Translations under genes and position numbers: made by a program
Notes under the pieces: model-generated
What the model saw: the letters and a program-made list of their open reading frames with translations, nothing else
Database searches by the model: none
Told to the model about the DNA's origin: nothing
Assembly (NCBI GenBank): GCA_947501615.1
Contig: CANMWK010000002.1
Span: 1-64,000 of the forward strand
Length of the DNA: 64,000 nucleotides
From: an uncultured Tenacibaculum sp.
GTDB taxonomy: Bacteria; Bacteroidota; Bacteroidia; Flavobacteriales; Flavobacteriaceae
Direction: 5' to 3'
Shown here: positions 25,434-33,738 of the stretch, piece by piece
Layout of the letters: each line of letters opens with the position of its first letter
How positions within the stretch are numbered: position 1 is the stretch's first letter

Positions 25434-26657
25434 ATGAGTTTAAAACAAAATTTACATAATTTAAAAGAAAAGTATAAAGGAACAAAAATGGCACCGCTAT
25501 TTAATGGGTTCCATACTTTTTTATATTTGCCAAATGAGACTACTCACGGAGGAACTCATATTAAGGCAGCAGACGATTTAAAGCGTACAATGAATACCGT
25601 AATCATGGCTTTAGTGCCTTGTTTATTGTTCGGTATGCTTAACGCAGGTTACCAACATCACTTAGCTACTGGAGAAGTAGAAAGAATTACTGGTTTTTTT
25701 AGTGGTAACTTTTGGAACTTATCAAACTTATGGGTTGGAGCAATTAAAGTTTTGCCTCTTGTAATTGTATCTTATGTTGTAGGTTTAGCTATAGAATTCG
25801 TGTTTTGTATTATTAAAGGACATGAAATAGAAGAAGGATATTTAGTAACAGGAATGTTAGTTCCGTTAATTGTTCCTGTAGATTTACCATTATGGATGCT
25901 TGCTGTAGCAGTTGCTTTTGGAGTTGTTATTGGTAAAGAAGTGTTTGGAGGAACAGGAATGAATATTTTAAACCCAGCATTAACTATTCGTGCGTTCTTA
26001 TTCTTCGCGTATCCAACTTGGATGTCTGGAGATAAAGTTTGGGTTCATGGTGCTGATCCTCGTATGGGAATGTTAGGACAGGATGGAATACCAGATGCAA
26101 TTTCTGGAGAAACGATTTTAGGAAGTTATGCGCAAAATCAAGAAGCTGCATACTCAATGTTTGAAAAGTTTTTCGGTTTTATTCCTGGTTCTATAGGAGA
26201 AACATCTACATTCTTAATTTTAGTAGGTGCTGCATTTTTAATCTTTACTAAGATTGGTAGTTGGAGAATTATTTTATCTACATTCTTAGGAGCTACGGTA
26301 ATGGGATTAATATTTAACGCAGTAGCTAGTAATGGAGTTATAGCAGATACAAGTAAGTTTTTCGGATTAATGAATGCACCTTGGTATGATCATTTAATGA
26401 TTGGAGGTTTAGCATTTGGAGCTGTATATATGGCAACAGATCCTGTAACAGCATCACAAACGAATAAAGGAAAATGGATTTATGGTTTCTTAATCGGGTT
26501 TATTTCGATTATGATCCGTGTATTCAATCCAGCCTATCCTGAGGGAGTATTCTTAGCGATTTTATTAATGAACGTATTTGCTCCAACTATTGACCATTAT
26601 GTGGTTCAAGGTAATGTAAAGAAAAGATTAAAACGTGCTAAAGTTAAAACTGCTTAA
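25434..26657 (+). CDS. nqrB: Na+-translocating NADH:quinone reductase subunit B
   Basis: NqrB is a multi-spanning membrane subunit that carries one covalent FMN and part of the sodium path. The 407-residue protein shows FHTFLYLPNETTHGGTHIKAADDLKRTMN near the N-terminus in two pieces, GKEVFGGTGMNILNPALTIR, and IPGSIGETSTF. The flavinylation segment reads DAISGET, where the usual ApbE-type motif is Dxx(S/T)GAT, so Ala is replaced by Glu next to the acceptor Thr. About ten hydrophobic helices are visible. It sits second in the operon, with a 2-bp gap before nqrC. Confidence 0.95.
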   Translation: MSLKQNLHNLKEKYKGTKMAPLFNGFHTFLYLPNETTHGGTHIKAADDLKRTMNTVIMALVPCLLFGMLNAGYQHHLATGEVERITGFFSGNFWNLSNLWVGAIKVLPLVIVSYVVGLAIEFVFCIIKGHEIEEGYLVTGMLVPLIVPVDLPLWMLAVAVAFGVVIGKEVFGGTGMNILNPALTIRAFLFFAYPTWMSGDKVWVHGADPRMGMLGQDGIPDAISGETILGSYAQNQEAAYSMFEKFFGFIPGSIGETSTFLILVGAAFLIFTKIGSWRIILSTFLGATVMGLIFNAVASNGVIADTSKFFGLMNAPWYDHLMIGGLAFGAVYMATDPVTASQTNKGKWIYGFLIGFISIMIRVFNPAYPEGVFLAILLMNVFAPTIDHYVVQGNVKKRLKRAKVKTA

Positions 26658-26659
26658 TT

Positions 26660-27400
26660 ATGAGTAATAAAACAGATAGTAATTCATATACAGTACTATT
26701 CGCCATTGGAATGGTGTTAGTAGTAGGTGCGTTGTTAGCTTTTACAGCGTCATCGTTGCGTCCAATGATTGATGCTAATAAGAAAATAGAAAAACAACAA
26801 AACATCCTATATGCTATGGGTGTAAATGAAAACGAAGGAACAAGCGTTACATTTATATCTAAAGATCAAGTAAAAGAGGTGTTTAAAAAGCATATTGAAA
26901 AGCAACTAGTAATCCAAGGAGATAAGATTACTGAAGATAATGAAGCTTTTTTAATAGATGTAAAAAAAGAACAAACTTTAGCTAAGAATGGTAATGTGAG
27001 AAAGTTACCATTATTTATAGGTTCTAAAGATGGTAAAATGTCTTACATAGCTCCAATTAGAGGTAAAGGTTTATGGGATGCGATTTGGGGGTATGTAGCT
27101 ATGGATAAAAACATGGTGGTTCAAGGTGTGTTTTTTGATCATAAAGGAGAAACACCAGGTTTAGGAGCTAACATTAAGCAACGTTTCTTTATGGATGATT
27201 TTACAGGTGAAGATTTAATGAGTAACGGTCAGTTCAAAGGAATTGCAGTTTCTAAATCTAATGCAGATCCTAAGAATGATGATAAAACTGATAACGAGGT
27301 TGACGCAATTGCAGGTGCTACAATTACTGGTGACGGTGTTGCAGCAATGATCAAGTCTGAGTTGAAATTGTACGTACCTTACTTTAAAACATTAAAATAA
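26660..27400 (+). CDS. nqrC: Na+-translocating NADH:quinone reductase subunit C
   Basis: NqrC has one N-terminal membrane helix (about residues 9-33: YTVLFAIGMVLVVGALLAFT) and a periplasmic FMN-binding domain. The covalent FMN site is DAIAGATITGDGV near residue 220, matching the ApbE flavinylation motif, with the acceptor Thr in AGAT. The segment GKGLWDAIWGYVAMD and the GETPGLGANI motif are typical. The length (246) is normal for the family. No apbE flavin transferase gene is present in the window. Confidence 0.95.
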   Translation: MSNKTDSNSYTVLFAIGMVLVVGALLAFTASSLRPMIDANKKIEKQQNILYAMGVNENEGTSVTFISKDQVKEVFKKHIEKQLVIQGDKITEDNEAFLIDVKKEQTLAKNGNVRKLPLFIGSKDGKMSYIAPIRGKGLWDAIWGYVAMDKNMVVQGVFFDHKGETPGLGANIKQRFFMDDFTGEDLMSNGQFKGIAVSKSNADPKNDDKTDNEVDAIAGATITGDGVAAMIKSELKLYVPYFKTLK

Positions 27401-27402
27401 TT

Positions 27403-28047
27403 ATGGGACTTTTATCAAAGAAAGACGCAAAACTAATCACTGATCCGTTAGCGGATAATAACCCGATTACAATTCAGGTATTAGGTATTTGTTCTGCTTT
27501 AGCAATTACAGCAGAATTACAAGCTTCAATAGTGATGTCTATTTCTGTATTATTTGTATTAGGAGTAGGTAACGTGGTGATCTCATTAATGAGAAATATC
27601 ATTCCATCAAAAATTAGAATTATCGTACAGTTAATTGTAGTTGCTGCGTTAGTAATTATTGTAGATCAAGTATTAAAGGCCTTTGCTTATGAGCTAAGTA
27701 AAACGCTATCAGTATTTGTTGGATTAATTATTACAAACTGTATTATTATGGGACGTTTCGAAGCATTTGCTTTAGGGAATGGACCATGGAGATCATTTTT
27801 AGATGGAATAGGTAATGCTTTGGGATATGCAGCAATTTTAATAATTGTTGGATTCTTTAGAGAGTTGTTAGGTTCTGGAACTTTATTAGGATTTAAAGTT
27901 TTAGGAGATCCAATTGAAAAAACTGGTTTATATGCTATAGGTTACGAGAATAACGGATTTATGTTATTGTCTCCAATGGCTTTAATCGTAGTTGGAATCA
28001 TTATTTGGGTACAACGTAGTAGAAATAAAGCATTAATCGAAGATTAA
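27403..28047 (+). CDS. nqrD: Na+-translocating NADH:quinone reductase subunit D
   Basis: NqrD is one of two small homologous membrane subunits (with NqrE) that form the inverted-repeat core around a 2Fe-2S site and the sodium channel. The 214-residue protein has PLADNNPITIQVLGICSALA near the start, TNCIIMGRFEAFALGNGPWR carrying one of the conserved cysteines, and FFRELLGSGTLLG. Six hydrophobic helices are visible. The gap to nqrE is 73 bp, the only long gap in the operon, and it contains nested inverted repeats. Confidence 0.95.
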   Translation: MGLLSKKDAKLITDPLADNNPITIQVLGICSALAITAELQASIVMSISVLFVLGVGNVVISLMRNIIPSKIRIIVQLIVVAALVIIVDQVLKAFAYELSKTLSVFVGLIITNCIIMGRFEAFALGNGPWRSFLDGIGNALGYAAILIIVGFFRELLGSGTLLGFKVLGDPIEKTGLYAIGYENNGFMLLSPMALIVVGIIIWVQRSRNKALIED

Positions 28048-28056
28048 ATCAATAAA

Positions 28057-28114
28057 CAATGATCGGGAAACAATTATCAATATTTGATAACTGAGAAAGA
28101 TCATTGATAACTGA
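28057..28114 (+). repeat. Nested inverted and direct repeats between nqrD and nqrE
   Basis: CAATGATC (28057-28064) is the inverse of GATCATTG (28099-28106). Inside lies the hairpin TTATCAA-TAT-TTGATAA (28074-28090). TTGATAACTGA occurs twice as direct repeats (28084-28094 and 28104-28114), 20 bp apart. There is no T run, so it is not an ordinary terminator. Confidence 0.7.
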
Positions 28115-28120
28115 AGAAAT

Positions 28121-28858
28121 ATGGAACATATAGAATTATTTTTTAAGTCGATATTTATAGATAACATGGTGTTTGCTACATTCTTAGGAATGTGTTCTTA
28201 CTTAGCGGTATCTAAAAAAGTATCTACAGCAGTTGGTTTAGGAGCAGCAGTAATTTTTGTATTAGCAGTTACTGTTCCTATTAACTGGTTATTGGATCAA
28301 TATTTATTACAACCAGGAGCTTTATCTTGGTTAGGGGCAGAATATGCAGATTATGATTTAAGTTTCTTATCATTTATTATGTTTATCGCTACTATTGCTA
28401 CCATGGTACAATTAGTAGAGATTATTGTTGAGAAATTTGCACCTGCATTATATAACTCTTTAGGGATTTTTCTTCCATTAATTGCTGTAAACTGTGCTAT
28501 TTTAGGAGGTTCATTATTCATGCAGTCTCGTGAAATTCCTACTTTAGGATTATCATTAACTTATGGAATAGGTTCTGGAATAGGTTGGTTTTTAGCAATT
28601 TTAGCAATTGCAGCTATTCGTGAAAAAATTAGATATTCTCAAGTACCAGGTCCATTAAGAGGATTAGGAATTACATTTATTATTACAGGTTTAATGGCTA
28701 TCGGATTCATGAGTTTCGGTGGTATGTTAACTGGTGGTGATGATGCAGGAAAGAAAGAAGGAGCTACTACTAAAGCAGAAGTAAAGGTAGAGGTTAAAGA
28801 GGATGCAGATAAGAAAGCTGAAAAATTAGCAAATAACATTAAAGAAATTACAAAGTAA
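28121..28858 (+). CDS. nqrE: Na+-translocating NADH:quinone reductase subunit E, with C-terminal extension
   Basis: NqrE pairs with NqrD in the membrane core. The first 200 residues are canonical: [20 protein letters not shown] carrying a TFLGMCSY cysteine, and [15 protein letters not shown] with the second conserved cysteine, over six helices. Residues about 205-245 are an extra highly charged Lys/Glu/Ala-rich tail ([20 protein letters not shown] onward), which standard NqrE proteins of about 200 residues lack. The stop codon overlaps the nqrF start (TAATG), so the tail sits directly before the flavoprotein subunit and could contact it; that contact is inference. Confidence 0.94.
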   Translation: MEHIELFFKSIFIDNMVFATFLGMCSYLAVSKKVSTAVGLGAAVIFVLAVTVPINWLLDQYLLQPGALSWLGAEYADYDLSFLSFIMFIATIATMVQLVEIIVEKFAPALYNSLGIFLPLIAVNCAILGGSLFMQSREIPTLGLSLTYGIGSGIGWFLAILAIAAIREKIRYSQVPGPLRGLGITFIITGLMAIGFMSFGGMLTGGDDAGKKEGATTKAEVKVEVKEDADKKAEKLANNIKEITK

Positions 28859-30174
28859 TGATGTTTTTAGAAGTAAGTACAGGAGGAACAGTTGCAATAA
28901 CCGTAGTCGCTTTTTTAGCTATTACTTTGTTATTGGTAGCACTGTTATTATTTGTAAAGCAAAAATTAGCGCCATCCGGGCCAGTAAAAATTACCATTAA
29001 TGGAGAGAAGACTATAGAAGTACCTTCTGGAGGCACTCTATTATCTACATTAGGTAATGAAAAAATATTTTTACCATCTGCTTGTGGAGGTGGAGGTTCT
29101 TGTGTGCAGTGTGAGTGTCATGTAAATTCTGGTGGTGGTGAAGCTTTACCAACAGAAACACCTCACTTTACAAGAAAAGAATTACAACATGGTATCCGTT
29201 TAGCTTGTCAAGTTAAGGTAAAGCAAGATATGGATATCTCTATTCCAGAAGAGATTTTTGGGATTAAGAAATGGGAAGCAGTTGTTGTAAGGAATTATAA
29301 CGTGGCAACTTTTATTAAAGAATTTGTAGTTGAAATCCCTGAAGAAATGAACTACAAAGCTGGTGGATATATTCAGATAGAAATACCGAAATGTGAAATA
29401 AAATATGATGGTATGGATATTACTGCACATCCAGATGATCATCCTGGAGAGCCAGATAAATTTAAAGCAGATTGGGATAAATTTGGATTATGGCCATTAG
29501 TAATGAAGAATGATGATATTGTAGAAAGAGCATATTCTATGGCTTCTTACCCAGCAGAAGGAAGAGAGATCATGCTAAACGTACGTATCGCAACTCCACC
29601 ATGGGATAGAGCTAAAAATGCATGGATGGATGTAAATCCAGGGGTAGCATCTTCATATATCTTTAACCAAAAACCAGGTGATAAGGTAACAATTTCAGGA
29701 CCTTATGGAGAGTTCTTTATCAATGAATCAGATGCTGAAATGTTATATGTAGGTGGTGGAGCAGGTATGGCTCCAATGCGTTCACATATATATCATTTAT
29801 TTAGAACATTAAAAACTGGTAGGAAAGTAACGTATTGGTATGGAGGTCGTTCTAAAGCAGAGCTGTTCTACATTCACTACTTTAGAGCATTAGAAAAAGA
29901 TTTTCCAAACTTTAAATTCTATTTGGCGTTATCAGAACCATTAGAAAAAGATAATTGGAAAGTTAAAACAGATATTAATGATGAAGCAGGAGATGGTTTT
30001 GTTGGTTTTATTCACCAAGTTGTAATAGATCAATATTTATCTAAACACGATAGTCCTGAAGATTTAGAGTTATATTTCTGTGGACCACCATTAATGAACA
30101 AAGCAGTACAAAAAATGGGTGAAGATTTTGGTCTTGATGATGAAAATATCCGTTTTGATGACTTCGGAGGATAA
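28858..30174 (+). CDS. nqrF: Na+-translocating NADH:quinone reductase subunit F
   Basis: NqrF takes electrons from NADH through FAD and a 2Fe-2S centre. It has an N-terminal membrane helix (about 7-33), a ferredoxin domain with CGGGGSCVQCECHV and a later cysteine in RLACQVKV, and an FAD/NAD(P)H reductase module with ERAYSMASYPAE (FAD), GGGAGMAPMRSH and ELYFCGPPLMNKAV (NADH). The C-terminus ending DDFGG is typical. It has 438 residues. It is the last gene of the operon, closed by a terminator at 30198. Confidence 0.95.
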   Translation: MMFLEVSTGGTVAITVVAFLAITLLLVALLLFVKQKLAPSGPVKITINGEKTIEVPSGGTLLSTLGNEKIFLPSACGGGGSCVQCECHVNSGGGEALPTETPHFTRKELQHGIRLACQVKVKQDMDISIPEEIFGIKKWEAVVVRNYNVATFIKEFVVEIPEEMNYKAGGYIQIEIPKCEIKYDGMDITAHPDDHPGEPDKFKADWDKFGLWPLVMKNDDIVERAYSMASYPAEGREIMLNVRIATPPWDRAKNAWMDVNPGVASSYIFNQKPGDKVTISGPYGEFFINESDAEMLYVGGGAGMAPMRSHIYHLFRTLKTGRKVTYWYGGRSKAELFYIHYFRALEKDFPNFKFYLALSEPLEKDNWKVKTDINDEAGDGFVGFIHQVVIDQYLSKHDSPEDLELYFCGPPLMNKAVQKMGEDFGLDDENIRFDDFGG

Positions 30175-30197
30175 TATAAAATCAAAAAAACAATACT

Positions 30198-30228
30198 AAA
30201 AACCAGCAATTTTGCTGGTTTTTTTTAC
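30198..30228 (+). terminator. Terminator of the nqr operon
   Basis: AAAACCAGCAA pairs with TTGCTGGTTTT around a short loop, followed by a run of T. It lies 24 nt after the nqrF stop and only about 17 nt before the next gene. The core ACCAGC/GCTGGT recurs in two other terminators of the window. Confidence 0.85.
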
Positions 30229-30243
30229 ATCTCTGTTTAATTT

Positions 30244-31875
30244 ATGGTTTTTAGAGGGATTATATTTTTACTTCTTTTTACTTATTTTATTGTTAATTCA
30301 CAAGAATCGGATAGTACACTGTTTATAATTAAAAAACAAGTTGATACAATAGTAGACTATAACACTAAAATCCGTTTTGTTATAGAGAAAGCAGACGATT
30401 TATTGGAGTCTGATAATCATAGAGCATTGCAATACTATACATATCTTGAAGAGATTTTACATAAAGATGATGTACAAAATAGAGCTCATGTTTTAAATAA
30501 AATTGGAATTATTTATAGAAATACTGGTGCTTACAATAAAAGCATGAAATATGCTATAGATGCGAAAACATTGTATTTAGATCTTTCAGATAGTTTAAAA
30601 ATTGCTGAAACACTTATTTATATTGGTATTCTGCACAAAGCTACAGGTGATTATAGAAAATCAGTGAATACTTTTAACGAATCGATACGTTTAGCTTCAA
30701 TTTATAACGACAGTATGATTATAGGAAGGTCATTTAATATGCTTGGAGGATCCTACAGAGCACTTAAAAAGATCGATTCTGCGTTTTATTCTTATAATCA
30801 AGCATTAGCTATTTTTACGAAAAAAAATAACGAAGAAAAACTTAATGAAGTTAATAGCAATATTGGAGTTCTTTATGGAAGACAAAAGAAATATAAAAAA
30901 GCGTTAAAAATTCATCTTAAAACATTAGAGTTTTTAAAAAGTAGAAAACAAAAATCTAATATGGTTATTGCGTATTCTATATTAGCAACTGAACATGTAA
31001 TGTTAAAAGATTTTGATAAAGCCTTACGGTATAATGATTCCTCTATTGTTTTGGCTAAAAAAGAAAAGTTTAAGCAGAAGTTAGTTGGAGGTTATAGAAG
31101 AAAGAGCTACATCTACAAAAAGAAAAAAGATTTTAAAAAGGCTTACGAAAATCATGTGCTATACAAAAAGTATTCAGATTCAGTTTATAGTGTAAAGAAA
31201 AGGAGAGAAATTAAAGCACTAGAGCTTAAAAATGAATTCGAACTTGAGAAAAAAGAGTTAGAAACAACAACTAAAAGAAAAGAACTAAAGCTAAAATTAT
31301 ATGTCTTATTAACTATTTTAATACTGTTTTTTACTTTTATTATTGGATTTTTAATCTGGAGAGATTATAAAGCTAAGGCAAAAAGAATTAAAGATGAATT
31401 CGAAAAAGAAAAGTTAAAAAAGGATGTTTTAGCGCAAAAAATTAAAATTTCTGAATCTGAATTAAAAGGATTAATTGCAGACAATACAATGAGGCTAGAG
31501 TTCGTTAAACAATTATCGAAACAGATAAAGGATGATAAAGATCAAATGAATTCTGATATTGTTAAATCGTATGCGAACAGTTTGTTATTAAAATTACAAA
31601 ACCAAATAAGTACAGAAAGTAAATTAACATCACTTCAAGATAAGATTAATGAGGTTAACCAAGGTTTTGATCAAATTATAATAGAAAGGTTTCCTAATCT
31701 TACCAAAACTGAACGTGAAATTTGTTCATTTTTACGGTTGAATTTATCAATAAAAGAGATAGCTTCTATAAGAAATGCGAGTACAGACTCGATAAAAGCA
31801 TTACGATACAGAATTAGAAAGAAAATGGAAGTTCCTAAAAATCAGGAATTGGAATATTTTATACAAAGCCTTTAG
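30244..31875 (+). CDS. Membrane-tethered TPR regulator with C-terminal HTH, paralogue 1
   Basis: The 543-residue protein has an N-terminal signal (IIFLLLFTYFIVNS), a run of tetratricopeptide repeats (about 60-310, for example NTGAYNKSMKYAIDAKTLYL, ATGDYRKSVNTFNESI), a transmembrane helix at about 352-373, a cytoplasmic coiled coil (about 375-430), and a LuxR/GerE-like helix-turn-helix (about 485-543: LTKTEREICSFLRLNLSIKE). It probably senses something outside the membrane through the TPR part and regulates transcription directly; it has no kinase or receiver domain. It is the first of three tandem paralogues and starts just after the nqr terminator. Confidence 0.85.
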   Translation: MVFRGIIFLLLFTYFIVNSQESDSTLFIIKKQVDTIVDYNTKIRFVIEKADDLLESDNHRALQYYTYLEEILHKDDVQNRAHVLNKIGIIYRNTGAYNKSMKYAIDAKTLYLDLSDSLKIAETLIYIGILHKATGDYRKSVNTFNESIRLASIYNDSMIIGRSFNMLGGSYRALKKIDSAFYSYNQALAIFTKKNNEEKLNEVNSNIGVLYGRQKKYKKALKIHLKTLEFLKSRKQKSNMVIAYSILATEHVMLKDFDKALRYNDSSIVLAKKEKFKQKLVGGYRRKSYIYKKKKDFKKAYENHVLYKKYSDSVYSVKKRREIKALELKNEFELEKKELETTTKRKELKLKLYVLLTILILFFTFIIGFLIWRDYKAKAKRIKDEFEKEKLKKDVLAQKIKISESELKGLIADNTMRLEFVKQLSKQIKDDKDQMNSDIVKSYANSLLLKLQNQISTESKLTSLQDKINEVNQGFDQIIIERFPNLTKTEREICSFLRLNLSIKEIASIRNASTDSIKALRYRIRKKMEVPKNQELEYFIQSL

Positions 31876-31910
31876 TAGTTTTTATCGTCGTATTTTTTGA
31901 AACTTATTTA

Positions 31911-33542
31911 ATGATTAAGCAAAATATTATATTTATTTTTTTCTTTTGTGTCATTTTGGGATATGCGCAACACAAAGATTCTATTTATTCAAGAATTAAA
32001 GAAGATTTAGATACTATAAATACTTATGATGGTCAACTGAATTTTTTGATTGCTAAAGGAGATTATTATCTAGAGAAGGATATAGATCGAGCTATATTGT
32101 ATTTTGAAGAAGCTAAAAATTTAGTTTCTGACACAGATTCTATACCCCAAGCAAAAATTTTACGTTTCTTAGGTAGTGTAGCTTATAGAAAAGGAGATTA
32201 TACCGAAAGCTTAATGCATTATATGAATGCTAAAAAACTGTATCATGCACTTAAAGATACCTCAAGTGTTGCTGACTTGTTTTTAAGAGAAGGTAGGGTT
32301 TATAAATATTTGAATGAAAATAAAATAGCAATAGAAAATTACAGGAAATCTATTTCATTAGCAAAATCTATAAACGATTCTACGATATTAGGTAGATGTT
32401 ATACTAGTATGGGAGGTTCTTTTAGAAGATTGAAAAAAATTGATTCTTCTTTACACTATTACAATAAGGCGCTTGAAATTTTTAAAAAAACTAAAAATGA
32501 ACTACGATTAAGTAATGTTAATAATGATATGGCAATTTTGTATGCTTTTCAAAATCGTTATGATAAATCTTTACAAATACATCTTAATAATATAAATTTT
32601 ATTAAAAAAAATCATAGTAAAAGAAATGTAGGGATCACATATTTTAATATTGGATATTCTTATTACAGATTAAAGAATAATGAGAAATCGTTAGCCTACT
32701 TAGATTCTTCAGAAGTAATAGCGAGAGAGGAAGGTTTTAAGTATAGATTGTCTAAAGTCGCAAATATTAAAAGTCAAATATACTATCGTCTAAAAGATTA
32801 TAGAAAAGCATATTTTTTTCAAGTGCTATTCAAAAAGTATTCAGATTCTATTTTCAATGTAAAAAAGCAACAGCAAATTAAAGAGTTAGAGCTTAAAAGT
32901 GAATTTGAAGTTAAAAAGAAGGACTTAGAAATTGCAGCAAATAAAAAAGAGTTAGAGTTAAAATCTTATGTCTTAACTACAGTTTTAATACTTTTCTTTA
33001 CTGTTATCATTGGTGTTTTACTTTGGAGAGATTATAAGGCGAGAGCAAAACGAATTCAAAATAAGTTTGAAAAAGAAAAACTTAAAAAAGAAGTTTTAGC
33101 ACAAAAGATTAAAGTTTCTGAATCTGAAGTAAAAGGATTGGTAGCAGATAATACAATGCGATTAGAATTTATTAAGCACTTATCAAGTCAAATTAAGGAG
33201 GATAAAAGTGAAACTAGTTCAAGTGAAGTTAAAAATTATGCAAATAGTTTGTTGCTAAAATTGCAAAATCAAATAAGTACTGAAAATAAGCTGTCTTCTT
33301 TACAAGATAAGATTAATGAAGTTAACCAAGGTTTTGATCAGGTTATCATAGAAAGATTTCCTAATCTTACAAAAACAGAGCGTGAAGTCTGTTCATTTTT
33401 ACGTTTAAATTTGTCAATAAAAGAGATTGCTGCAGTAAGAAATGCAAGTGTAGACTCAATAAAGGCATTAAGATATAGAATTAGAAAGAAAATGGAAGTA
33501 CCTAAAAATCAAGAACTAGAACACTTTGTGCAAAATCTTTAA
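31911..33542 (+). CDS. Membrane-tethered TPR regulator with C-terminal HTH, paralogue 2
   Basis: The 543-residue protein has the same plan as its neighbours: signal peptide (IIFIFFFCVILGYAQ), TPR units (KGDYTESLMHYMNAKKLYHA, YRKSISLAKSINDS), one membrane helix near 352-373 (VLTTVLILFFTVIIGVLLW), coiled coil, and HTH (LTKTEREVCSFLRLNLSIKE). It is closest to paralogue 1, with nearly identical last 60 residues, so this pair looks like the most recent duplication. The gap to paralogue 1 is 35 bp. The segment after its stop codon resembles those after the other two copies. Confidence 0.85.
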   Translation: MIKQNIIFIFFFCVILGYAQHKDSIYSRIKEDLDTINTYDGQLNFLIAKGDYYLEKDIDRAILYFEEAKNLVSDTDSIPQAKILRFLGSVAYRKGDYTESLMHYMNAKKLYHALKDTSSVADLFLREGRVYKYLNENKIAIENYRKSISLAKSINDSTILGRCYTSMGGSFRRLKKIDSSLHYYNKALEIFKKTKNELRLSNVNNDMAILYAFQNRYDKSLQIHLNNINFIKKNHSKRNVGITYFNIGYSYYRLKNNEKSLAYLDSSEVIAREEGFKYRLSKVANIKSQIYYRLKDYRKAYFFQVLFKKYSDSIFNVKKQQQIKELELKSEFEVKKKDLEIAANKKELELKSYVLTTVLILFFTVIIGVLLWRDYKARAKRIQNKFEKEKLKKEVLAQKIKVSESEVKGLVADNTMRLEFIKHLSSQIKEDKSETSSSEVKNYANSLLLKLQNQISTENKLSSLQDKINEVNQGFDQVIIERFPNLTKTEREVCSFLRLNLSIKEIAAVRNASVDSIKALRYRIRKKMEVPKNQELEHFVQNL

Positions 33543-33656
33543 CAGCCTTGTCACTTTTTGTTACCGTCATTTTTTTTGTTTTTTACGCACTTCTTATAGA
33601 TTTGCTTATAGACTTTACAAAACTACAGGGGTAATTTCCCTATTTTAAGTAATCCC

Positions 33657-33678
33657 TAATTTAATTTGAATTAAATTA
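33657..33678. repeat. Perfect AT-only palindrome upstream of paralogue 3
   Basis: TAATTTAATT-TG-AATTAAATTA is a 10-bp perfect inverted repeat with a 2-nt centre, 60 nt before the third TPR regulator gene. There is no T run after it; the separate terminator lies at 33696. It could be an operator. Confidence 0.55.
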
Positions 33679-33695
33679 CCCACATTTAGTAGTAT

Positions 33696-33724
33696 AAACC
33701 AGCATTGTTTTGCTGGTTTTTTTA
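33696..33724 (+). terminator. Terminator between TPR regulator paralogues 2 and 3
   Basis: AAACCAGCA (33696-33704) pairs with TGCTGGTTT (33711-33719), followed by T. It uses the same ACCAGC core as the nqr terminator. It is 154 nt downstream of paralogue 2 and 14 nt before paralogue 3, so paralogue 3 is probably transcribed separately. Confidence 0.8.
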
Positions 33725-33738
33725 TTTATATTTAGTAA

